This document shows positions 9,301 to 16,667 of a stretch of DNA of 24,420 bases, in pieces. The position numbers and the translations under genes are program-made. Source of the DNA: CAYUJH01 sp964394585 (GTDB lineage: Bacteria; Bacteroidota; Bacteroidia; Cytophagales; Flammeovirgaceae). Location: positions 1 through 24,420 of the forward strand of contig CAYMYI010000061.1 of NCBI GenBank assembly GCA_964394585.1. Direction: 5' to 3'. Position 1 is the first letter of the stretch; every line of letters begins with the position of its first letter. The notes beneath the pieces are model-generated. The model ran no database searches and had not been told where the DNA came from. It worked only from the letters and a program-made list of their open reading frames with translations.

Positions 9301-9425
9301 AAGAAGTAAATTTCCAAACGATTGTCGCGCACATCGTTCGCATTGTAGATTTCATCTTGCGCATGCAGGGTGAGCCAACTCCCTGTGCAGAACAAGACTA
9401 AAAGTAGTAATCTTTTCACGTACAT
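6390..9425 (-). CDS. Exported tandem amidohydrolase (degenerate + intact domain)
   Basis: Secreted protein of 1011 residues: signal peptide (about 1-22, LHA-Q), first amidohydrolase-like domain (about 40-430), beta-rich insert (about 438-530, from DLSGEYSIEVDG), then a second amidohydrolase domain (about 570-960). The second domain keeps a full ligand set: H631 and H633 in GIIDEHSH, probable carbamylated K711 in GFIKFALGEN, H793 in FISCHSY, H819 in NTFTHILEG, and acidic D873/D874 in INSDDAE. The first domain reads PSMIDLYSDYGL where HxH belongs, so it is probably not catalytic. The family includes imidazolonepropionase- and dipeptidase-like enzymes; I cannot assign a substrate. It is the first gene of a two-gene operon with the 437-residue homologue and is probably periplasmic. 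Confidence 0.85.
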   Translation of the reverse strand: MYVKRLLLLVLFCTGSWLTLHAQDEIYNANDVRDNRLEIYFFTNATIQVDYQTKLENASMIVRGSTIEAVGTNLTAPEGARKIDLKGKYIYPSMIDLYSDYGLPEVKRDGGNRWSRREQITPKTEGPYAQNDANKAHYDAVEEFSKNEKTAKGYREAGFGAVMTARRDGIARGTGALVTLSDKPENEVVLKMKAAAHYSFDKGTSQQDYPWSSMGYIALLRQAYLDADWYARNPNNEYRDLTLEAWNANRSLPQVFDAPGWIQILRADKVGDEFGVQYIIRGNGDEYQRLEAIKATNAPLIVPVNFPDAFDVTDPYDANNIALEDMMHWELAPSNLARLANAGISFAITSEGLKKQSELWKNLRQAMQYGLSEQDAMKALTYTPAQLLGVENQLGSIKAGAVANFLITSDNLFTTNDAVIYENWVQGSPFVMADKDAPDLSGEYSIEVDGQQNTLEISGAPGKHKFKLVVNDSTKLDVKAEISGSLLTLSYQPDKKKDEKVRLSGWLEGKGMKGRGQRPDGTWFDWQASFTKALESNEKENEDMEMVDLDELAEIVYPFLPFGNAQLPTQGTYLFKNATVWTNEEEGILEETDVLVKDGKISKVGKNLSDANATVIDATGKHLTSGIIDEHSHIALSSVNDVATFSSMVRMNDVVNSEDINIYRQMAGGVTASQLLHGSANPVGGQSALVKLRWGATPEEMIIQGADGFIKFALGENVKRSRSSQSIRYPQTRMGVEQVFMDGFTRAKEYDEAWKKYNGLSSRDKTTVTPPRRDLMLEAMAEIINKKRFISCHSYVQSEINMLMHVAEKFDFNVNTFTHILEGYKVADKMAAHGAAGSTFADWWAYKFEVRYAIPYNPMLMTMAGVTTAINSDDAEMARRLNQEAAKSVKYGGMSQEEAWKMVTLNPAKMLHLDDRMGSVKVGKDADLVLWTDNPLSIYAKVEKTLIDGRIYFDKEEDMQKREMIAKERARLIQKMETAGKNGARTRPASRRMQQMFHCDDLEFGSVLGEE

Positions 9426-9693
9426 AATTTTAAAAAATTGATGAAAATAAATTGTAGATATACGAAATAAAGTGTTTTAAAGAGTTCTTGGTTGTAAAAA
9501 AAGGAAGATAATTCTCCTAAGGTATTTCAATATCACCAAGATTTGCGACCCACATCGTTGATGAGCCACCTCTTTGAAAACTACCCAAAACTGCGAAATC
9601 GCACCGTAAAACGGAAACGCTCCTTCATGTTTTGAGAAGAAGCGGAAAAAACGCACTTTTACTCCCAACATTCCACCACAAAAAGTTTAACAG
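9426..9693. other. Divergent intergenic region
   Basis: These 268 bases separate the leftward amidohydrolase operon from the rightward deiminase gene, so both promoters should lie here. I find no exact TAnnTTTG box at a suitable distance for either gene, no strong hairpin and no RNA gene. A 64-codon minus-strand frame lies inside but has nothing to support it. Confidence 0.5.
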
Positions 9694-11139
9694 ATGAATA
9701 ACAACACGATACACGTAGACTCGGAAGTAGGCAGATTGCGCCGACTGATTATTCACAGTCCTGATGGAGGATTGGGGAAGGTAATCCCGACCAAAGCGCA
9801 AGATTGGTTGTTTGAAGATATCGTCCACCTCGAAAGCATGCGCAAGCACGAATACGATTTGTATGTCAAAATCCTCTTGTACTTCCTAGACCCCGACAAA
9901 ATAAAAGGTAAACTCACCGAAATTGACGACCCTAAAAACGATAGAGCCTTCTACAAACCGGGCAGCCCTTCGTATTTTAATTCAGATAAAGTGTTAGAGC
10001 CTCAAAATCTTCTTGCCGATATTTTACAAGATGAAAAAGTACGTATTCGGCTCGTAGCATCTGCCTGTGCCCACGAGACCACTTCGTATAAACTGCAAGA
10101 TGAACTGCTAGAACTAGCACCGATTGAGCTTGCCAAGGTGCTCATTTCTGGTATAATGCCCGGTGGAAAAATGATTTTCCCCCCTATTCCTAATTTCATT
10201 TTTACCAGAGATATTGGCATTACTGTTAATAAACACATCATGCTGACACGCCCGGCAAACCGTGCACGTACCCGCGAGGCAATCCTCACTCGTTTCATGA
10301 TGTTCAACCATCCACTTTTCGCCGACTACCGCGATAACCTTATCGAAATCTCTGCAACCGACGATTTCTTTCTACTAGACGACCAGGAGAAAAAAATAAA
10401 AGAAGTAACCGTCGAAGGAGGCGACGTGATGACGGTCGCTCCTAACCATTTACTCATCGGGGTGAGTGAACGAACCTCTACCCATGCTGCCAACCAGGTT
10501 ATGCAGAAGCTTTTTGCTCAAGATGTGGTAGAAAAAGTAACTGTGCTAAAAATTCCGCAAAAGCGTGCTTATATGCACATTGACACCACCTTCACGCAGG
10601 TAAAACGGAACCTTTGGGTGTTGTTTGCCCCTTTCTCGCGCTATGGTAAAGAAATGGAACAAAAAGATTTTATCGCAAGCCTTGGCGAAGTGAACTCTTC
10701 TACCAACTTGGAAATCTTGCAGTTTACCAAAACTACGATGGACGCTCCTCGGCGTTTCCCATTCTTAGAAGATTTGCTAGACGATGTAAGCCAAACCGAT
10801 TTAAAAAGTACAACGCCTACTGAATTTATTTACTCGGGCGATGGGGAGTTCCCTTTTGGGCAACGTGAACAATGGACCGATTCATGCAACGTGCTCGCTA
10901 TTAAAGAAGGCGTAGTGGTGGGCTACGACCGCAACGACCGAACCGCCAACGGGTTTCGCAAAAAAGGGTTTGAGGTAATCCACGCCGCCGACTTAATTGC
11001 ACAATTTGAAAGTGGCGAAAAAGAACCAGACAGCATAGAAAACACTTTAATTCTGCTGCCTTCTGCAGAATTATCGCGTGCAAGAGGTGGTTCGCATTGC
11101 CTAAGTATGCCCATCTTGCGCGATAGTATTTTCTCTTAA
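9694..11139 (+). CDS. Arginine deiminase-family enzyme
   Basis: Protein of 481 residues in the guanidino-modifying superfamily, most like arginine deiminase (arginine to citrulline plus ammonia). The catalytic set is present in the right order: D173 in PNFIFTRDIG, E241 in VEGGD, H295 and D297 in YMHIDTTF, and nucleophile C469 in RARGGSHCLSMPILR, which matches the RGGxxC-S-MP ending of the family. It is about 70 residues longer than typical deiminases; the extra length includes segments around 60-110 and 350-390. There is no signal peptide. No ornithine carbamoyltransferase or carbamate kinase lies next to it, so this is not a classical arc operon; a role in arginine or citrulline metabolism is inferred. 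It ends in a strong terminator and appears monocistronic. A different guanidine-containing substrate cannot be excluded. Confidence 0.8.
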   Translation: MNNNTIHVDSEVGRLRRLIIHSPDGGLGKVIPTKAQDWLFEDIVHLESMRKHEYDLYVKILLYFLDPDKIKGKLTEIDDPKNDRAFYKPGSPSYFNSDKVLEPQNLLADILQDEKVRIRLVASACAHETTSYKLQDELLELAPIELAKVLISGIMPGGKMIFPPIPNFIFTRDIGITVNKHIMLTRPANRARTREAILTRFMMFNHPLFADYRDNLIEISATDDFFLLDDQEKKIKEVTVEGGDVMTVAPNHLLIGVSERTSTHAANQVMQKLFAQDVVEKVTVLKIPQKRAYMHIDTTFTQVKRNLWVLFAPFSRYGKEMEQKDFIASLGEVNSSTNLEILQFTKTTMDAPRRFPFLEDLLDDVSQTDLKSTTPTEFIYSGDGEFPFGQREQWTDSCNVLAIKEGVVVGYDRNDRTANGFRKKGFEVIHAADLIAQFESGEKEPDSIENTLILLPSAELSRARGGSHCLSMPILRDSIFS

Positions 11140-11159
11140 TGCTTACCCTCTCTACCACA

Positions 11160-11193
11160 AAAGCCTAAAGCAAATCCCTTTAGGCTTTTTTTA
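11160..11193 (+). terminator. Rho-independent terminator of the deiminase gene
   Basis: A perfect 11-base stem, AAAGCCTAAAG (11160-11170) with CTTTAGGCTTT (11178-11188), has a 7-base loop and is followed by a T tract. It starts 20 bases after the stop codon. Confidence 0.92.
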
Positions 11194-11281
11194 TTTAAAA
11201 ATTCATATAAATTTCACTAAATGAAGACGTTGTAACAACACAGTAGCTCGTAAATTGCCTATAAGTTCAATACGATACACT

Positions 11282-13201
11282 ATGTGGAAACGTCTTCTTT
11301 TTTTAGGTGCTATCTGTGTAAATAGCTCCTATTTTTTTGTGAATGCCCAAACTGAGGACACAAACTTATCGGCAAATCAGCTGATTCAAAAAGCCTACCT
11401 GCTTTACGACTCGCTTCCCGGGCTTGCGTTCCGCTATGCCAAAGAAGCCTTAGTAATTGCCGAAACTCCCGAGTTGAAAGCAGAAGCTCACCAACTTTTA
11501 GGCAACTCATTTTACGACCAAGGTACATTTCAGCAAAGCCTGAATCATTACCTATCGGCACTAACCCATTTTAGAGATTTGGGAAATACAGAAGCGAACA
11601 TTCACATTTTAAATGAACTTGGAAAGGTATACTACTACATTGGGCAAATGCAAAAAGCCCTTGAAATGTACCAAGAAGCGCTTGCCTTAAACGAATCGCT
11701 AAACAAGCCAAAAACAAAAGCGGAAACCTTAGCGGGCTTTGGTTTTATCTATGAAAAAACAGAAAACTACCCTAAAGCATTAGAATACCAACAGCAAGCT
11801 CTAGCGCTGTATGAACAAACAAACGACCAATTCGGCATGGCTACCGTGTACGATAACATCGCTAGTATTTACGAAGACCTCGACGAATATGAAAAAGCTT
11901 ATCGCTACTTCAAACTTGCCTATCAGACGAACAAAGCGATAAATAATCTGGCGAGTTTGGCTATGAATTTAAACGATTTAGGCGATACGTTCCGAAAACG
12001 CGGTTTATACGATAGTGCCCTGTATTACACGCGGCAGGCAAACATTACCGCCACTAAGTACAACCAAAAATACCAGGTAAGGGCAGCGATTAACGATATA
12101 GGGGAAACCTTTGCACTAATGGAACAATACGACTCCGCCTACGAGTACATGTTCAATGCCCAAGAAGCCCACAAAGAATTGTACGATGAAGCCGTAGCAA
12201 AGCAAATAGCTCAAATGCAAACTATTTACGAGATGGATCGGAAAAACCGAGAGATTCTATCGCAAAAAGTAGAAATACAGCAACAGCGCTCTACAAAATA
12301 TCTATTGCTTGGTGTTGTGGCTGCCGTGTTATTAGGACTTGCCATTGTGTACCGAAATAACCGAATCAAACAGCGAATCAATCGGACACTCAACGAGAAA
12401 AACCAGCGAATTGAACGGCAAAAACAGCATATTACCGATAGCATCACATGTGCGCAAACCATTCAAGGTGCTGTACTGCCTCACCCTAAACGTTTTACCA
12501 ACTTTGCCAACGATTTCTTCTTAATTTACCGCCCAAAAGATATTGTTTCAGGAGATTTTTATTGGTACGGAGAGTACGATGATGTATACTTCGCGGCGGT
12601 AGTTGACTGCACAGGGCATGGCGTTCCCGGAGCCTTCATGAGCATGATTGCCAACACTCTTTTAAACGAACTCATTGAAATTCGAGGGATTACAAACCCC
12701 AAAGAAGTGCTTGATAAACTCGATAAAAAAGTATTTAAAGCACTCCAACAAGAAGAAACCGATAATCAAGATGGGATGGATATCACCTTATGTCGGTTCG
12801 AAAAAAATCCCGAAAACCCCGAATTATTTAACGTGGCTTTTGCGAGTGCCCACCAAAATGTTTGCATTTGGAAAGCCAACAAAAATACCATTGAACGAAT
12901 AAGGGGTACACGCCGATCCATTGGAGGAATTTCCCGCGAAATAAGCACAAAAAGACCTTTTGAAGAACATCACGCGCTTTTAGAACCCGGTGATCGATTG
13001 TATTTGTTTACAGACGGATATGCAGACCAAAACAATGCAAACCGCGACCGCATTGGTAATACGAACCTTATAGAACTCCTAGCAACTCATGCGAACGCAA
13101 CCATGGGGGAACAAAAAAAGGAGTTGGTGCAATTTTTAGAAAAACATATGGGTGAGCAACCTCAACGCGATGACATCACCATTTTAGGACTAGCCTTCTA
13201 A
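11282..13201 (+). CDS. TPR sensor with transmembrane segment and SpoIIE/PP2C phosphatase domain
   Basis: Membrane signalling protein of 639 residues. Order: signal peptide (about 1-22, VNAQ); periplasmic tetratricopeptide repeats at about 60-300 with typical helices such as QKALEMYQEALALNE and PKALEYQQQALALYE; a short coiled coil (about 315-335); one membrane helix at about 339-357 (KYLLLGVVAAVLLGLAIVY); a cytoplasmic coiled coil (about 365-385); and a SpoIIE-type PP2C Ser/Thr phosphatase at about 388-639. The phosphatase has AQTIQGAVLP, the metal motif SGDFYW, DCTGHGVPGAFM (about 442-453), LFTDGYADQ and the ending QRDDITILGLAF. Such proteins are common in Cytophagales and are thought to control partner-switch regulators; no anti-sigma or STAS partner is adjacent. 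I start at the ATG at 11282, which begins the signal peptide directly, rather than the in-frame TTG at 11255. Confidence 0.88.
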   Translation: MWKRLLFLGAICVNSSYFFVNAQTEDTNLSANQLIQKAYLLYDSLPGLAFRYAKEALVIAETPELKAEAHQLLGNSFYDQGTFQQSLNHYLSALTHFRDLGNTEANIHILNELGKVYYYIGQMQKALEMYQEALALNESLNKPKTKAETLAGFGFIYEKTENYPKALEYQQQALALYEQTNDQFGMATVYDNIASIYEDLDEYEKAYRYFKLAYQTNKAINNLASLAMNLNDLGDTFRKRGLYDSALYYTRQANITATKYNQKYQVRAAINDIGETFALMEQYDSAYEYMFNAQEAHKELYDEAVAKQIAQMQTIYEMDRKNREILSQKVEIQQQRSTKYLLLGVVAAVLLGLAIVYRNNRIKQRINRTLNEKNQRIERQKQHITDSITCAQTIQGAVLPHPKRFTNFANDFFLIYRPKDIVSGDFYWYGEYDDVYFAAVVDCTGHGVPGAFMSMIANTLLNELIEIRGITNPKEVLDKLDKKVFKALQQEETDNQDGMDITLCRFEKNPENPELFNVAFASAHQNVCIWKANKNTIERIRGTRRSIGGISREISTKRPFEEHHALLEPGDRLYLFTDGYADQNNANRDRIGNTNLIELLATHANATMGEQKKELVQFLEKHMGEQPQRDDITILGLAF

Positions 13202-13413
13202 TTGTTCGCGAATCTTACCAAAGAACAACGCAACTCTCCTTATACTCTCCCTCCCCAAAATAATATTCTGCTTTATTGCCCATACACCAAACAATACACA
13301 CTGGCACTTATTGGATGTCTGCCTAAATTTTCAGCAATTTCCATCAAAATAGCCTTAGTGTGCCTTATTTTAGCATCAAAATTCTATTTAGCTAAAAGAA
13401 CCTATCGAAAACA

Positions 13414-14889
13414 ATGAGTACAACAAAGATTACATTTGCTGAGGGCGATGGAATTGGGAAAGAAATCATGAAGGCTTGCCTCGATATTATCAAAGCATCG
13501 GGAGCACCGGTTTCTTTCGAAGAAATCAAGATTGGAGAAGAAATCTACTTAAAAGGCATTAAATCGGGGATTCCTGAAGAAGCATGGGAAACTATGAGCC
13601 GCAACAAAGTATTTCTTAAGTCTCCCATTACTACCCCACAAGGCGGTGGCTATAAAAGTTTGAACGTTACCATACGCAAAACCATGGGCCTATTTGCCAA
13701 TGTGCGCCCGGTAATCTCGTTCGCTCCTTACGTGAATACCCACTTTAAAAACATGGATTTGGTGGTCATTCGCGAAAACGAAGAAGATTTATATGCAGGC
13801 ATTGAACACCAGCAAACTCCTGAAGTTGTACAATGTTTAAAGCTGATTTCGCGGCCCGGTTGCGAAAAAATTGTCCGTTATGCATTTGAATATGCCAAAG
13901 CATATGGCAGAAAGAAAGTAACCTGCATGACCAAAGACAACATCATGAAACATACGGATGGGCTGTTCCACCAAGTGTTTGATGAAATCCGCAAGGAATA
14001 CCCCGAAATCGAAAGCGACCATTACATAATCGACATCGGCTCGGCACGCCTAGCCAATAAACCTGAAAACTTTGATGTAATTGTTACCTTAAACCTCTAT
14101 GGCGATATTATTTCTGATATTACCGCCGAAATTTCAGGTTCTGTAGGGTTGGGGGGTTCTGCGAATATCGGGCAAGACTTTGCCATGTTCGAGGCAATCC
14201 ACGGTTCAGCACCAGACATCGCCGGTAAAAATATCGCCAACCCTAGTGGGCTGATTCACGGCGCTTGCATGATGCTCGTACATGTAAATCTACCTGAATA
14301 TGCTGAGAAAATTCAAAGTGCGTTGTACAAAACCATTGAAGATGGCATCCATACAGGCGATATGAAAAGCGAACTCACGAAAGAGGTAGTAGGAACACAA
14401 GAATTTGCAGCTGCAATCATCGAGCGATTGGGGCAAACGCCTTCTACCCTACAAGTGAAACGCCCAACGAACCACACCATCAACATCAAAATTACAGAAA
14501 CCCCACGCGCTGAGAAGCATCTAGTAGGGGTGGATGTATTCATTGATTGGGTGGGTGAAAACCGCGACCCCAACGTGTTAGGCGAAAAATTGGAAGAACT
14601 TACCGGTGAATCGTTAAAACTAAAGATGATTACCAACCGTGGTGTGAAGGTGTACCCGCAAGGCAGACCTGAAACGTTTTGCACCGACCACTGGCGTTGC
14701 CGCTTTGTATCGGTAGCATCGCTTATTGCAGAAGGCAACACACACATGACAGCCGCTGAGGATATCAACTACCAAACCATCGTGGCGCTACTTGATAAAC
14801 TCGAAAAAGCAGGACTTAACTTTATCAAAATTGAAAATTTATACCGCATTAACGGAGAGCGCGCCTACTCGTTAGGGCAAGGCGAATAA
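13414..14889 (+). CDS. icd: Isocitrate dehydrogenase, Thermus/Rickettsia type, NAD-type cofactor residues
   Basis: TCA-cycle enzyme of 491 residues that oxidatively decarboxylates isocitrate to 2-oxoglutarate. The catalytic domain (about 1-335) has substrate residues S82, N84 and R88 in YKSLNVTIRKTMG, R98 in ANVRPV, R120, Y127 in EEDLYAGI, K174 in MTKDNIMKH, and metal ligands D231 and D235 in YGDIISDITAE. A C-terminal extra domain of about 140 residues (VDVFIDWVG ... FCTDHWRCRFVS) is the mark of the Thermus/Rickettsia-type enzymes. In the cofactor loop HGSAPDIAGKNIANP, residues D268, I269 and A275 occupy the positions of K344, Y345 and V351 in the NADP enzyme of E. coli. Those substitutions belong to the known NAD-directed set, so NAD use is inferred despite the usual NADP label for the family. 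Confidence 0.9.
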   Translation: MSTTKITFAEGDGIGKEIMKACLDIIKASGAPVSFEEIKIGEEIYLKGIKSGIPEEAWETMSRNKVFLKSPITTPQGGGYKSLNVTIRKTMGLFANVRPVISFAPYVNTHFKNMDLVVIRENEEDLYAGIEHQQTPEVVQCLKLISRPGCEKIVRYAFEYAKAYGRKKVTCMTKDNIMKHTDGLFHQVFDEIRKEYPEIESDHYIIDIGSARLANKPENFDVIVTLNLYGDIISDITAEISGSVGLGGSANIGQDFAMFEAIHGSAPDIAGKNIANPSGLIHGACMMLVHVNLPEYAEKIQSALYKTIEDGIHTGDMKSELTKEVVGTQEFAAAIIERLGQTPSTLQVKRPTNHTINIKITETPRAEKHLVGVDVFIDWVGENRDPNVLGEKLEELTGESLKLKMITNRGVKVYPQGRPETFCTDHWRCRFVSVASLIAEGNTHMTAAEDINYQTIVALLDKLEKAGLNFIKIENLYRINGERAYSLGQGE

Positions 14890-14910
14890 CCCTCGTTTTG
14901 CCTTCAGCAG

Positions 14911-14945
14911 AAGCCTATCTGACTTGTTTGGATAGGCTTTTTTTT
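14911..14945 (+). terminator. Rho-independent terminator after icd
   Basis: A 9-base perfect stem, AAGCCTATC (14911-14919) with GATAGGCTT (14931-14939), is followed by a run of T to 14945. It lies 22 bases after the icd stop and well before the next true start at 15021, which argues against longer N-terminal readings of glpD. Confidence 0.9.
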
Positions 14946-15020
14946 GTGGTATTTGATGAAAATGATAACTTAAAAAAAAGAAATTTGTATTACACTCAAT
15001 CATCTAAAAAAAGAATTATT

Positions 15021-16589
15021 ATGAAGCGAGAAGAGATGCTAAAAAAAGTGGAAAAGCAAGAAGAACCTTGGGATATTTTAGTTATCGGAGGAGGTGCCAC
15101 CGGCTTAGGTATCGCCGTTGATGCCGCTTCTCGTGGTTACAAAACGCTCCTGCTAGAAGCATACGATTTTGCCAAAGGAACTTCGAGCAGAAGCACCAAA
15201 TTGGCGCATGGCGGGGTTCGTTACTTGCAACAAGGCGATGTTTCCCTAGTGCTCGAAGCTCTCAAAGAGCGTGGTTTGATGATTCAAAACGCACCGCACC
15301 TTGTCAAAAATCAGGCGTTTATCATCCCTACATACGATTGGTGGGGAGGCCCCTTCTATACCGTAGGTTTAAAAGTGTACGACCTTATGTCCGGAAAATT
15401 AGGTATTGGTTCTTCGAAGCGACTCACTAAAGAAGAAACTGTAAAATACCTCCCTACGATAGACCAAAAAGGGCTGAACGGAGGGGTAATCTACTACGAT
15501 GGGCAGTTCGACGACGCGCGCCTTGCTGTAAGCCTGGCTTTAACGGCAGTACATTACAACGCCAAAGTGCTCAATTATATGGAAGTGATAGGTTTGCAAA
15601 AAACCAACGAAGGCATGGTAAACGGGGTACGTGCTAAAGATAAAGAAAGCGGGAAAATCTATGAGGTTCCTGCCAAGGTAGTTATCAATGCTACTGGTGT
15701 ATTTGCCGATAGTATCAAAAAAATGGATGAACCCGATACCAAAGAAATGATACAACCCAGCCAGGGAATTCACTTAGTACTCGATAAGAAGTTCCTCCCC
15801 GACCAATATGCCATTATGGTTCCCCAAACTAAAGACGGACGCGTTATGTTCGCTGTGCCCTGGCACGATAAGGTAGTGTTAGGTACTACCGATACGATTG
15901 TGGATAAACCCGACTTTGAGCCAAAACCACTCGAAGAGGAAATTGAGTTTATCTTAGAAACAGCTGGGCAATACCTCACCCAAGCCCCTACACGAAGCGA
16001 TGTACTCAGCACCTTTGCAGGGTTGCGCCCCTTAGCCAAGCCTGAAGGCGAAGGGAAAGCCACGAAAGAGATTTCGCGCCATCATAAAGTACTCGTTTCC
16101 TTATCGGGGTTAATCACGGTGATTGGTGGCAAGTGGACTACTTATCGCAAAATGGCACAAGATTCCGTAGATAATGCGATTTTAATTGGTGCACTGCCCG
16201 ACCGTAAATGTATTACAGAGAATTTACCCATATATGGCTACGATAAATCAAGCCCTATGGGACAAGACCCTATGAATGTGTATGGCACTGATAAGGAAAA
16301 AATCGCAGCCCTTGAAGAAGAAAATCCTTCACTAACCGAGCGATTTAGCGAAAAATTAAGCCTTAAAAAAAGCCAAGTAGTTTGGGCGGTAGAACACGAA
16401 ATGGCTCGCACCTTAGAAGATATGTTAGCACGGCGCTTCCGAGGTATTTTCCTCGATGCACCTGAAAGTTTGCGTATCGCCGAAGCCGTGGGTAAACTCA
16501 TGCAAGAAACCCTCGGAGAAGACGAGGCTTGGCTAAAAAACCAGCTTGCCGAGTTCAGGAAAGTGGCTGAGCCCTACTGCCTCACTTAA
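15021..16589 (+). CDS. glpD: Aerobic glycerol-3-phosphate dehydrogenase (FAD)
   Basis: FAD enzyme of 522 residues that oxidises sn-glycerol-3-phosphate to dihydroxyacetone phosphate at the inner membrane, passing electrons to the quinone pool. The Rossmann motif VIGGGATGLG (about 21-30) opens the DAO domain. It is followed by the family signature TSSRSTKLAHGGVRYLQQGD (about 54-73), the active-site region around PSQGIHLVLD, and VVLGTTDTIVDKPDFEP. The C-terminal helical DAO_C domain contains VWAVEHEMARTLEDMLARR. Length is close to the 501 residues of the E. coli enzyme. I start at the ATG at 15021. An upstream in-frame extension to 14898 would run through the icd terminator and adds no homologous sequence. 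No glpK, glpF or glpR is adjacent. It is convergent with the ABC-F gene. Confidence 0.93.
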   Translation: MKREEMLKKVEKQEEPWDILVIGGGATGLGIAVDAASRGYKTLLLEAYDFAKGTSSRSTKLAHGGVRYLQQGDVSLVLEALKERGLMIQNAPHLVKNQAFIIPTYDWWGGPFYTVGLKVYDLMSGKLGIGSSKRLTKEETVKYLPTIDQKGLNGGVIYYDGQFDDARLAVSLALTAVHYNAKVLNYMEVIGLQKTNEGMVNGVRAKDKESGKIYEVPAKVVINATGVFADSIKKMDEPDTKEMIQPSQGIHLVLDKKFLPDQYAIMVPQTKDGRVMFAVPWHDKVVLGTTDTIVDKPDFEPKPLEEEIEFILETAGQYLTQAPTRSDVLSTFAGLRPLAKPEGEGKATKEISRHHKVLVSLSGLITVIGGKWTTYRKMAQDSVDNAILIGALPDRKCITENLPIYGYDKSSPMGQDPMNVYGTDKEKIAALEEENPSLTERFSEKLSLKKSQVVWAVEHEMARTLEDMLARRFRGIFLDAPESLRIAEAVGKLMQETLGEDEAWLKNQLAEFRKVAEPYCLT

Positions 16590-16619
16590 ATAATTCATCT
16601 TTTAGGTGATGATTTTACC

Positions 16620-16648
16620 CCCAAGCCCGAAGATGGCTTGGGCTTTCC
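16620..16648 (+). terminator. Probable terminator of glpD
   Basis: CCCAAGCC (16620-16627) pairs perfectly with GGCTTGGG (16635-16642) over a 7-base loop, and a moderately T-rich stretch (ctttcctttct) follows on the plus strand. The minus side is not T-rich, so it suits glpD better than the convergent ABC-F gene. Confidence 0.6.
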
Positions 16649-16667
16649 TTTCTGAGGGAAAAGCTGC

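Noticed and set aside
9477..9671. 64-codon minus-strand frame in the divergent intergenic region
   Set aside because: No motif, no start context, and it lies where two promoters are expected.
13202..13417. 71-codon plus-strand frame ending in a 4-base overlap with icd
   Set aside because: It starts with TTG directly at the preceding stop, has no recognisable motif and a composition unlike a protein; it is probably leader sequence for icd.
14898..15020. N-terminal extension of glpD
   Set aside because: It would pass through the icd terminator hairpin and T tract and adds no FAD-domain sequence.
14946..15020. Promoter of glpD with GAAATTTG as -7 box
   Set aside because: One mismatch to TAnnTTTG and a 24-base spacing to the nearest TTG; too weak to call.
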